64,000 nucleotides of DNA from Bog-756 sp052326605. GTDB lineage: Bacteria > Actinomycetota > Acidimicrobiia > Acidimicrobiales > RAAP-2. Made by a program: the position numbers and the translations under genes. Each line of letters starts with the position of its first letter. Position 1 is the stretch's first letter. The notes below the pieces were generated by a model, which made no database searches, was not told where the DNA came from, and saw only the letters and a program-made list of their open reading frames with translations. This document shows, in pieces, positions 1 to 7,137 of the stretch. The stretch covers positions 1 through 64,000 of the forward strand of contig JBKQMB010000001.1 of the NCBI GenBank assembly GCA_052326605.1, in the 5' to 3' direction.

Positions 1-2
1 CG

Positions 3-2981
3 GCTCGATCGGGAGCAGCGGCCACGCTGCTGCCCGATGGCCAAGTCCTCGTCGTCGCTGGCTCGAATACCTACGGCTACTTGGCGAGCGCTGAGCTCTA
101 CAACCCGGCCACCGGGACCTGGCAGGCAACAGGATCTCTAGCTACCCCTGAAGCTGGTGCCACCGCTACGCTGCTGCCGGACGGCGACGTACTCGTTGCC
201 GGCGGGGCCACGGAAGCCTCACTTGCGGGCGGCGACTTCATCTTCACAAGCCTGGCCAATGCCGAGTTGTACAACCCGGCAACCGGAACCTGGCAGACCA
301 CGACGAGCATGAACATTCCGCGGTTCGGCGCAACGGCAACGCTGCTTGCGAACGGGACTGTCCTGGTGGCGGGCGGCTCCGACACCCGCTCAGGCCAGAC
401 CGTGAACAACAGCGACGCGGTGCCCCAAGCCTCAGCGGAGATCTACACGCCGGCGACGCAACAGTGGCAGATGACCGGGGCGATGGCTTACTCGCACTCC
501 GGCGCCACAGCAAGCCTGCTGCCGAACGGGGATGTGCTCGTCGCCGGGGGGGAAATCCCCCTCGATTTGCCGATGACGCCAGCGAGCGAGCAGGTCGAAG
601 GCCAGCAGAACACAGATCTCTACAATCCGACGACGAACACCTGGCAGGCGGTTGCTCCCCTCCTCGCTCCCAGCGGTTTCGGGGTTGCAGCCACACTGGG
701 AAACGGGACCGTGCTCGAGACTGGCGGAGTCGGCCAACCCGGCGATCTCCCGGTGTCGACAGAGATCTATGACCCGAACTCGAACACTTGGACGGCGGGA
801 CCGGTGGGCGGCGGGGGGCAGACGGCGACTGTTCTCGCCAATGGGTCGGTCTTGGTTACCGGCTACGGCACGGCTGAGATCTACAACCCTCAGTCAACAC
901 CGCTGGCGACGTTGTCGACCCTGAGCCTTACGTTTCCCCCCCAGGCGGTCGGCACCACGTCTTCCCCCCAAAACATCACCGTGACGAATACGGGAACAGC
1001 TCCCCTCACGTTGAATGCGGCAGCCAGCGTCTCGACGTCGAGCGCCTTCACCGCGAACTTCAGCGCCTGCGGCACGCTGGTGCCTGGTGGCAGCTGCACT
1101 GTCCAGGTGTCGTTCACGCCAACGACGAGCGGGACGAGTTCCGCCGTGCTGTACATCCAAGACAGCGCTGATTTTTCCCCTCAGATCGTTGTGCTCACCG
1201 GGTACAGCGGAGCCCAACCGTTCATCGCCGGGATCACGCCAATGAGCGGACCCGACGTCGGGGGCACCACAGTCACGATCAACGGGTTCAACCTCTCAGG
1301 AGCGGTCATCTACTTCGGTAGCACCGCAGCCAGCGGCGTCGTTTGTTCTGCGGATACCTGCACCGCGACGACGCCAGGTGGCTCGGGCACCATAGCCGTC
1401 CAGGCGAACACGGCTTCTGGATGGGGTGGCGCCACCCTCTCCGACATGTTCACCTATCCCGTTCCATCCCCTCCAGCCCGGCCAGTCGTGACCGCAATCA
1501 GCCCGAGCAGCGGCCTGACCACTGGAGGAACCACGGTCACCGTAACGGGATCGAACCTCTCGGGTGGCAACGTCGTCTTCACCACTACGGCTGGCACGAC
1601 GGCCGCCACCAACGTCAGCTGCACTGCGAGCTCGTGCACTGCGACATCGCCAGCTGGCACCGGGACCGTCGAAGTCATCGTCGAGACGCCAGGCGGCACG
1701 AGCCTCACGAGCACCGCGGATCAATTCACCTATAAGGCTCCGCCGGCACCGAAGGTCACCAAGATCAGCCCGACGAGCGGTCCGACCTCGGGCGGAACGG
1801 TCGTCACGATCACCGGCTCCAACTTGTCGGGGGGCACGGCCGGGTTCGGGACGGCCGCGGCCACAGTCACGACCTGCACTGCTAGCTCTTGCACCGCTAC
1901 TTCGCCGGCTGGCACCGGGACGGTCGACGTCTTGGTGAGCACACCCGGAGGGACCAGCGCCGCGACCTCCTCGGATCGCTTTACCTACCAGGCAGCAACG
2001 CCGCCAGTCCCGGCGGTCACCGGGATCACACCGTCGAGCGGACCGGCCGCCGGTGGGACCGTCGTCACCGTGACCGGGTCGAACTTGTCCGGGGGCAGCG
2101 TGAGCTTCGGGACCGCGGCCGCCTCCGCGGTGACCTGCACGGCGAGCTCGTGCACGGCTACCTCCCCGCCAGGGTCGGGCACGGTGAATGTGACGGTGAC
2201 CACCACCGCCGGGACCAGCGCCACCACTGCGGCGGACCAGTACACCTACCAGGCCGCGCCGCCGCCGGCGCCGGCGGTCACCGGGATCACACCGTCGAGC
2301 GGACCGGCCGCCGGTGGGACCGTCGTCACCGTGACCGGGTCGAACTTGTCCGGGGGCAGCGTGAGCTTCGGGACCGCGGCCGCCGCGGTGACCTGCACGG
2401 CGAGCTCGTGCACCGCCACCTCCCCGGCCGGGACCGGCACCGTGAATGTCACCGTGACCACCACCGGGGGGACCAGCACCATCAATTCGGCTGACCAGTA
2501 CACCTACCAGGCCGCCGGGTCGTCGTCGAACCTGATCCCCGACCCCGGTTTCGAGACCGCCGGAGTGCCGGCCGATGTTTGGGGGTCGTCGCTGGCCCGC
2601 TCTCAGACAGTGGTGCATTCCGGGTCGTGGTCGCTAGCCCAGACCGCCACCTCGACCAGCGGCGGCTGGGATCTGGACTCTAACGTCGCCTGGTCCGCCC
2701 CGATCACCTCGACCAAGACCTACACCGCCACCATCTGGGTGCGGGCCACCGCCGCAGTCCAGGTCGACCTCAACGTCGACCTGCTGACCTCGACCGGCAA
2801 CTACATCGACAGCACCAACGGGCCCACCGTCACGCTGATCGCCAACACCTGGACCCAGCTCACCATCACAGGCATCAAGGTCACCTCCAGCGAGGTCCTC
2901 GCCGGCATGGAACCCAACTTCGCCAAAGCTACCAAGGGCACCATCATCTATTGGGACGACATGTCCCTCACCACCCCCTAA
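3..2981 (+). CDS. secreted kelch-repeat / IPT-TIG repeat protein, 5' end missing
   Basis: The frame is open to the left edge, so the true start lies outside the window; the first codons seen already encode a kelch strand (ATLLPDGQVLVVAG). Within the visible part: about five kelch-like repeats (recurring ATLLxNGxVLVAGG and AELYNPATGTWQ), a choice-of-anchor/HYDIN-like beta domain around residues 300-400, five IPT/TIG immunoglobulin-like repeats (xxITPSSGPxxGGTxVTVTGSNLSGG), and a C-terminal jelly-roll, carbohydrate-binding-like module ending in WDDMSLTTP. The composition (Thr/Ser/Gly-rich, few Lys) fits a surface or secreted adhesin or structural protein. No catalytic motif was seen. Domain classes are recognised from motifs; the biological role is not known. 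The last two IPT repeats are almost identical at DNA level, which points to recent internal duplication. Confidence 0.85.
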   Translation, partial: ARSGAAATLLPDGQVLVVAGSNTYGYLASAELYNPATGTWQATGSLATPEAGATATLLPDGDVLVAGGATEASLAGGDFIFTSLANAELYNPATGTWQTTTSMNIPRFGATATLLANGTVLVAGGSDTRSGQTVNNSDAVPQASAEIYTPATQQWQMTGAMAYSHSGATASLLPNGDVLVAGGEIPLDLPMTPASEQVEGQQNTDLYNPTTNTWQAVAPLLAPSGFGVAATLGNGTVLETGGVGQPGDLPVSTEIYDPNSNTWTAGPVGGGGQTATVLANGSVLVTGYGTAEIYNPQSTPLATLSTLSLTFPPQAVGTTSSPQNITVTNTGTAPLTLNAAASVSTSSAFTANFSACGTLVPGGSCTVQVSFTPTTSGTSSAVLYIQDSADFSPQIVVLTGYSGAQPFIAGITPMSGPDVGGTTVTINGFNLSGAVIYFGSTAASGVVCSADTCTATTPGGSGTIAVQANTASGWGGATLSDMFTYPVPSPPARPVVTAISPSSGLTTGGTTVTVTGSNLSGGNVVFTTTAGTTAATNVSCTASSCTATSPAGTGTVEVIVETPGGTSLTSTADQFTYKAPPAPKVTKISPTSGPTSGGTVVTITGSNLSGGTAGFGTAAATVTTCTASSCTATSPAGTGTVDVLVSTPGGTSAATSSDRFTYQAATPPVPAVTGITPSSGPAAGGTVVTVTGSNLSGGSVSFGTAAASAVTCTASSCTATSPPGSGTVNVTVTTTAGTSATTAADQYTYQAAPPPAPAVTGITPSSGPAAGGTVVTVTGSNLSGGSVSFGTAAAAVTCTASSCTATSPAGTGTVNVTVTTTGGTSTINSADQYTYQAAGSSSNLIPDPGFETAGVPADVWGSSLARSQTVVHSGSWSLAQTATSTSGGWDLDSNVAWSAPITSTKTYTATIWVRATAAVQVDLNVDLLTSTGNYIDSTNGPTVTLIANTWTQLTITGIKVTSSEVLAGMEPNFAKATKGTIIYWDDMSLTTP
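2010..2511 (+). repeat. tandem near-identical IPT-domain coding repeat, 261-bp period
   Basis: Two adjacent copies, roughly 2010-2253 and 2271-2511, are nearly identical in DNA. Both encode PAVTGITPSSGPAAGG followed by the SNLSGGSVSFGTAAA segment. The second copy is one codon shorter at the Ala-Ser-Ala stretch and diverges near its end. The similarity exceeds what protein constraint needs, so recent duplication or gene conversion is inferred. Confidence 0.85.
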
Positions 2982-3440
2982 CCCTTACCACCGGGCGGGG
3001 TCCCTGCCGGAGCGGTCGCCTCTACGAGGCGAGCGCGCCGTAGCGGTCCTGGTCAAGACACGGCAGCGCCCGATGAGCACGATCGACGACACCACGAGGG
3101 ATCATCAGCGACAAGGCGAGCACGCGTCCTCATCTCCGAGGTCGCTGCCATCCCCAACCAGCGTGTCGAACAGCACCATATGTGGCCGACGTCCACCACA
3201 CCATTGCAGGCTCGCGACCAGTACGTCCTCTCCCCACCTCTAGAAGTGGTTCGAAAACCCACGTCCCGACGTGTGGCAAATACCGCCGACGAGATCCTTG
3301 CATCCCTCAGTGGATATCTGACGTGAATCGTTGACTCGGGACACCAGAGGTTGAGGGTCCTCGTTTTCGCTCGACCGAACTACATCCGAATTCCTTTCTA
3401 TCATGAAGTGCTACTGTTGATAGGAGTCCTGATTGATGTC
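2982..3440. other. intergenic region without a supported gene
   Basis: No frame here shows coding character or a recognisable product. It holds a short inverted repeat CACGT-CCCG-ACGTG at about 3260-3273 and, at its right end, the candidate arsR operator. Base composition drops towards A/T just before arsR, as expected for a promoter region, but no convincing -35/-10 pair was found. Confidence 0.6.
3398..3423 (+). promoter_or_regulatory. candidate ArsR operator (inverted repeat)
   Basis: The inverted repeat CTATCA-N14-TGATAG lies 18-43 bases before the chosen arsR start, in an AT-richer patch. ArsR-family repressors usually bind such imperfect ATCA...TGAT palindromes in their own promoter, so autoregulation of arsR-arsM is likely. 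The assignment is inferred from position and symmetry only. Confidence 0.45.
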
Positions 3441-3821
3441 ATGATACGCATGATGACACCCCTCGCAGCCACGGTCGAGACGGAACGGGCGCAGACGACG
3501 CCAACTGCCAGCCCGGCACAACTGACCGCTCGGCGGCTCGCACCGATGCTCAAGGCCCTGGCCGACGAGCACCGCTTGGCCATACTCCTGACCCTGGCAG
3601 AGGGTCCGCGCTCGGTCGTCGGACTAATGGGTGAGCTGGGGATCAGTCAGACGTTGGTGAGCCATCACCTCAAGGCACTCCGGGAGTGCCACCTGGTCTC
3701 GGTCACGCCGAAGGGTCGCAGCAACGTCTACTCGATGTGCTGTGGCGCTGTCGCCGAACCCGTCCGCTATCTCGCGGGGATCGCCGTTGCAGCACAGGCG
3801 GCCAATGAGCAAGGAGCATGA
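3441..3821 (+). CDS. arsR: ArsR-family metalloregulatory repressor
   Basis: A 126-residue winged-helix protein of typical ArsR length. It has the family core (LAPMLKALADEHRLAIL) and a recognition helix ISQTLVSHHLKALRECHLV, followed by the wing. The alpha-3 ELCVCDL arsenic site of E. coli ArsR is absent. The cysteines present are Cys83 and the adjacent pair Cys100-Cys101 near the C terminus, resembling regulators that bind As(III) or methylated arsenicals through a C-terminal Cys pair. The ATG at 3441 is preferred, with TAGGAG upstream at 3421; ATG codons at 3450 and 3453 are alternatives. A longer reading from a TTG at 3351 would swallow the operator and is less likely. The stop lies one base before the arsM start, so the two are co-transcribed. 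Confidence 0.85.
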   Translation: MIRMMTPLAATVETERAQTTPTASPAQLTARRLAPMLKALADEHRLAILLTLAEGPRSVVGLMGELGISQTLVSHHLKALRECHLVSVTPKGRSNVYSMCCGAVAEPVRYLAGIAVAAQAANEQGA

Positions 3822-3822
3822 G

Positions 3823-4638
3823 ATGAGCAAACCCAGCCCAGAAGTGATCCGTGATGCCGTTCGTGAGCGGTATGCCTCGGCCGCTCTGGCCGTCCAGGAG
3901 TCGTCCTGTTGCGCAGATGTCGGAGCCGGCCTGGGGTTCGGCTCGGAGCTCTACCACGACGATCAGGCTGGCGACCTTCCGGCAGGCGCAGTTGCCGCGT
4001 CGCTCGGGTGCGGGAACCCGACCATGCTGGCGACCCTCAAGCCAGGCCAAGTGGTGCTGGACCTCGGTTCGGGGGGAGGCATCGACGTGCTCCTCTCTGC
4101 CCGCCGAGTAGGGCCCACCGGCAAGGTCTACGGCCTCGACATGACCCCGGAGATGCTCGAGCTGGCCCGACAGAACCAGGCCGAAGCGGGGGTGGAGAAC
4201 GTCGAGTTCCTCCTCGGGACGATCGAGGACATCCCGCTGCCGGACCAGTCGGTGGACGTGATTATCTCCAACTGCGTCATCAACCTCTCTGCCGACAAGG
4301 ACCAGGTGCTCCGCGAGGCGCACCGGGTGCTGCGCCCGGGCGGCTTGTTCGCAGTGTCCGACGTGGTCCTGCGCCGCCCGATCTCACCGAGGCTGCAGGG
4401 GCTGATGGCACTTTGGACCGGTTGCATAGCGGGTGCGCTCGTCGACGTGGACTACGAGGCGAAGCTCAAGGCGGCGGGGTTCCACGGCATCGAGATCCAG
4501 CCGACGCTCATCCACGATCGCGTAGCAATCGAGCGATTGGCCCAGAATATGGAGATCCCCGAGGACATCGACCTCACCGCCGCTCTGGACGAGATGGATG
4601 GGGCGGTCGCCAACGCCTTCATCCGAGCATGGCGCTGA
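3823..4638 (+). CDS. arsM: arsenite S-adenosylmethionine methyltransferase
   Basis: This 271-residue cytosolic enzyme methylates As(III) with SAM. It shows the class I methyltransferase glycine motif (VLDLGSGGGIDVLL, about residues 77-90), GKVYGLDMTPEML for the ribose acidic residue, and all four cysteine positions of ArsM: SSCC (Cys29/30), SLGCGNP (Cys63), SNCVIN (Cys151) and WTGCIAG (Cys201). The 50-residue spacing of the last two matches the family. The start at 3823 is chosen because AAGGAG sits six bases upstream; ATG 3805 lies inside arsR. It is translated directly after arsR, so expression should be arsenic-inducible. No arsenite efflux gene is adjacent, so methylation may be the local detoxification route. 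Confidence 0.9.
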   Translation: MSKPSPEVIRDAVRERYASAALAVQESSCCADVGAGLGFGSELYHDDQAGDLPAGAVAASLGCGNPTMLATLKPGQVVLDLGSGGGIDVLLSARRVGPTGKVYGLDMTPEMLELARQNQAEAGVENVEFLLGTIEDIPLPDQSVDVIISNCVINLSADKDQVLREAHRVLRPGGLFAVSDVVLRRPISPRLQGLMALWTGCIAGALVDVDYEAKLKAAGFHGIEIQPTLIHDRVAIERLAQNMEIPEDIDLTAALDEMDGAVANAFIRAWR

Positions 4639-5296
4639 CTCGCCGGCTTCGATCCCTCCGCAACGGATCCGGGGTGCCCGTATAGCGCCGGCTCCGGGTC
4701 GCATCATTCGCAGTTCGCATCAACCGGCGCTTACTACCGCGAGCAAGCAAGTGCATTGGCGGGACCTACACCCAGCCAAGGGGTTCTGGGAGCGATCGGA
4801 CAGTCCCCGGCCGTTCTCCCTGGTGAGAATGCGCCTTTCGATCACGTAAGGCAGGTGGCGACCGCGGGTTCGAATGCCGTCCCACTTGCCGTCCCACTCG
4901 CTGGTCGGCCAGAACCGCCGAATTGCCTGGATTCATGCCAATTCGGGGAGCGATCGGCGGTCTCGATCGGACTCCCGGAAGTCAGTCGTTGTCCCTGGTC
5001 ACCTCAGGTTCCCGAAACAGACAAGGGATCTCGCGCCAAGGGTTCGAAAGCCGTCCCTGGAGTTCCACTCATTGCCATCATCGCAATGTCCGGCCTGTCC
5101 ACAGACTCCTCGCTTTCACCGATCGCCGAGCAATCCGGTGGTGATCGCGCAAGCTCCGGCGGTCGGTCGGGATCCTGCGAGACGCAGTGTCCTCGGTGTC
5201 ACCGGGAACCAGTTGAACTGGCGTGGATTCCCCGCTACGTTCCCGGACATCGATGATCGATCCCCGGAGGCGGGGACTCGCGCCAGGAGGAGGACC
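4639..5296. other. intergenic region without a supported gene; short direct repeat
   Basis: Open frames exist but lack coding character or recognisable domains. An 18-base direct repeat, GGGTTCGAAnGCCGTCCC, occurs at 4866-4883 and 5040-5057. It recalls a tRNA T-arm, but no tRNA can be folded around either copy. The end of the region carries the strong ribosome binding site of the following gene. Confidence 0.55.
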
Positions 5297-6508
5297 ATGG
5301 ATCGCAGGTTAAGTCGGGCCGTCCTCGCAGCATTCGGAACGGCAGCGCTCACCACGGGGGCTCTAGGCATCGCCGCCGGTCCTGCAGTTGCCGATGGCGG
5401 TCACTGGGGCCCACACGGCCCGTCGTCCTCATTGAGCGTGGGCTGTTGGCATAGCGGTTATCCGACCATCGGCGCTGCGGTCGAGGCCGCCTCGCCGGGT
5501 GCCACCATCACCGTCTGCTCCGGCACCTACCAAGAGGACGTAGTGATCCCACCGTCCGAGCCGGTTTCCATCGTGGGCATCGGCAACCCGGTGATCGACG
5601 CCACGGGGCTGGTCAACGGTGTCCAAGTCCTTGCCTCCCACAGTGAGGTCAGGGGTCTGACCGTCGAGAACGCCATCGGCGAGGGAATCCTCGTCCAAGG
5701 TGTGCCGGGCGCCCCCATCACCGACGTGACCGTGAGAGGAAACACCGTCGTCCACAACGACCAGGGCAACCCAACCGGCGCCCCGCTCACGACGTCGAGC
5801 TACCCGGAGTGCAACGGTTCGGCCCAGGCCCCCGGTGACTGCGGCGAGGGCATCCATCTCATGGTGGCGGACAACTCCTCCGTCGTGGGCAACCACGTCA
5901 GCAACAACAGTGGTGGCGTTCTCCTGACCGACGAGTTCGGTCCCACCGACGGCAACCTCGTCGCATTCAACGACGTTTCCGACAACACCTTCGACTGTGG
6001 CATCACGGTCGCCGGCCACAATCAGGGCGCCTTTGCCGCCGGGGAGCCCCAGAGTGCCGTCGGTGGTGTGTTCGACAACCGGATCCTGTTCAACTCGGTG
6101 TCGGGCAACGGTGTCGCCGGCCAAGGGGCGGGCGTGCTCCTCGCCACTCCCTTCCCTGGCGGCGCGGTCTACGACAACCAGGTCCTCGGTAATCGCATCT
6201 GGGGCAACGGGCTGGCCGGTGTCACAGTGCACAGCCACGCGCCCGGCCAGGATCTCAACGGCAACGTGATCGAGGGGAACCTCATCGGCACCAACAATCT
6301 CGACGGTGACTCCGACTTCTACCCATCGGTCGACCCGTCGCACACGGGTGTCATCGTCGCAGCGATCGCTCCTCTCACCATCACCATCGAGCGCAACATC
6401 ATCGCCAACAACGTCTACGGGGTGTGGACGATGCCCGCGGTGACGGCCAATGGCACCGCCTCGAACTGGTACGTCAATGTGGCAACCCCTGTGTTCTCGG
6501 CGACGTGA
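5297..6508 (+). CDS. secreted right-handed parallel beta-helix protein
   Basis: 403 residues. The ATG at 5297 follows AGGAGGAGGACC, a strong ribosome binding site, and is followed by an Arg-rich n-region, a hydrophobic stretch and a cleavage-type AVA-D site near residue 33. The mature part starts with a PbH1-type entry (TIGAAVEAASPGATITVCSGTYQEDV), then repeated short strands with Asn ladders (NNSGGVLL, DNRILFNSVSGNG, GNRIWGNGLAGVTV, ERNIIANNVYGVW). This resembles NosD/pectate-lyase-like beta-helices that bind or cleave polysaccharide. No clear catalytic residues are recognisable, so substrate and activity are unknown. No neighbour gives a functional hint. Confidence 0.8.
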   Translation: MDRRLSRAVLAAFGTAALTTGALGIAAGPAVADGGHWGPHGPSSSLSVGCWHSGYPTIGAAVEAASPGATITVCSGTYQEDVVIPPSEPVSIVGIGNPVIDATGLVNGVQVLASHSEVRGLTVENAIGEGILVQGVPGAPITDVTVRGNTVVHNDQGNPTGAPLTTSSYPECNGSAQAPGDCGEGIHLMVADNSSVVGNHVSNNSGGVLLTDEFGPTDGNLVAFNDVSDNTFDCGITVAGHNQGAFAAGEPQSAVGGVFDNRILFNSVSGNGVAGQGAGVLLATPFPGGAVYDNQVLGNRIWGNGLAGVTVHSHAPGQDLNGNVIEGNLIGTNNLDGDSDFYPSVDPSHTGVIVAAIAPLTITIERNIIANNVYGVWTMPAVTANGTASNWYVNVATPVFSAT

Positions 6509-6668
6509 ATGGCTGATCGACGACCCGGGTGACGTAGCAGCGCCGTCCGTCGGCGCCCGCCCGGGATCCAGATCCGGTTCGCGGAACAGGGAGCTCCTGA
6601 GCCGACCCGCGCCTCCCGACCGAAAATTGTCCGCTTGACCGGACATACACGATCCACGGGAGATCCCG

Positions 6669-6845
6669 GTGATCGTGGAGACCCCGGCTGACGAGCAGGG
6701 CGCCCGAGCCTGGGCGAGGGCACTGGCCGACGAGCAGGCCGCCGGTGCCGCTCCGGTCCTGGCGAGCCGGGCCCCGGGGAACTACCGTCCCGACCATGAC
6801 CCGTTGCCTCAGGGCAGGCCCGGAGCAATTACGCTTGTCCCATGA
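6669..6845 (+). CDS. small ORF upstream of copZ, unknown
   Basis: A 58-codon frame starts at GTG 6669, has GGGAG six bases upstream and ends in a TGA that overlaps the copZ ATG by four bases (ATGA). Third codon positions are strongly G/C, as in neighbouring genes. The protein begins MIVETPADEQGARAWARAL, is Ala/Arg/Pro-rich and has no Cys, His cluster or membrane segment. The overlap suggests translational coupling to copZ. I do not recognise it, and it could be spurious because GC-rich DNA makes such frames readily. Confidence 0.4.
   Translation: MIVETPADEQGARAWARALADEQAAGAAPVLASRAPGNYRPDHDPLPQGRPGAITLVP
6830..6841 (+). promoter_or_regulatory. candidate -10 box for leaderless copZ transcript
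   Basis: TACGCT at 6830-6835 is followed by exactly six bases and then the copZ ATG. The same spacing recurs before several other genes in this window, which suggests transcription starting at the start codon. A TTGCCT at 6804 would be 20 bases away, too far for a good -35. Confidence 0.4.
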
Positions 6846-7120
6846 CTTCACCCTCTCCGTCCCCATCCCCTGCAGCATCGCCTGAGCCGACCGGCACCGG
6901 GCAGGTCGCGACCGTCGAACTCGCGGTCGAGGGAATGCACTGCGGGTCCTGTGTCGCACTCATCGAGGAGACACTGGGCGAGCACAAAGGCGTGGCATCG
7001 GCCGCGGTGGACCTCGGCTCGGCACGGGCGGTGGTCGGCTACGACCCCGCGCAACTGGGGGTCGAAGACCTGCAGGCCGCCATCGCCGAAGCCGGGTACT
7101 CGGCCACACCGGTCGGCTAG
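6842..7120 (+). CDS. copZ: CopZ-like copper chaperone (HMA domain)
   Basis: 92 residues: a Pro/Ser-rich N-terminal tail of about 22 residues, then one heavy-metal-associated ferredoxin-like domain with the Cu(I) motif GMHCGSC and the usual ending GYSATPV. Such proteins carry Cu(I) in the cytosol and hand it to CopA. The copA start lies 17 bases downstream, so the two form an operon. Its HMA domain closely resembles the N-terminal domain of that ATPase, as expected for chaperone-pump partners. Confidence 0.88.
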   Translation: MTSPSPSPSPAASPEPTGTGQVATVELAVEGMHCGSCVALIEETLGEHKGVASAAVDLGSARAVVGYDPAQLGVEDLQAAIAEAGYSATPVG

Positions 7121-7137
7121 AACCGGCATCAGCCCCG

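Noticed and set aside
4866..5057. tRNA-like T-arm sequences GGGTTCGAAnGCCGTCCC
   Set aside because: No acceptor, D or anticodon arms can be paired around either copy; kept only as a short direct repeat.
6509..6841. CsoR-type operator upstream of copZ-copA
   Set aside because: No GTATACCCCnnnGGGGTA-like palindrome is present; the inverted repeat TGTCCG-N6-CGGACA at 6628-6645 is too far from the gene and of a different type.
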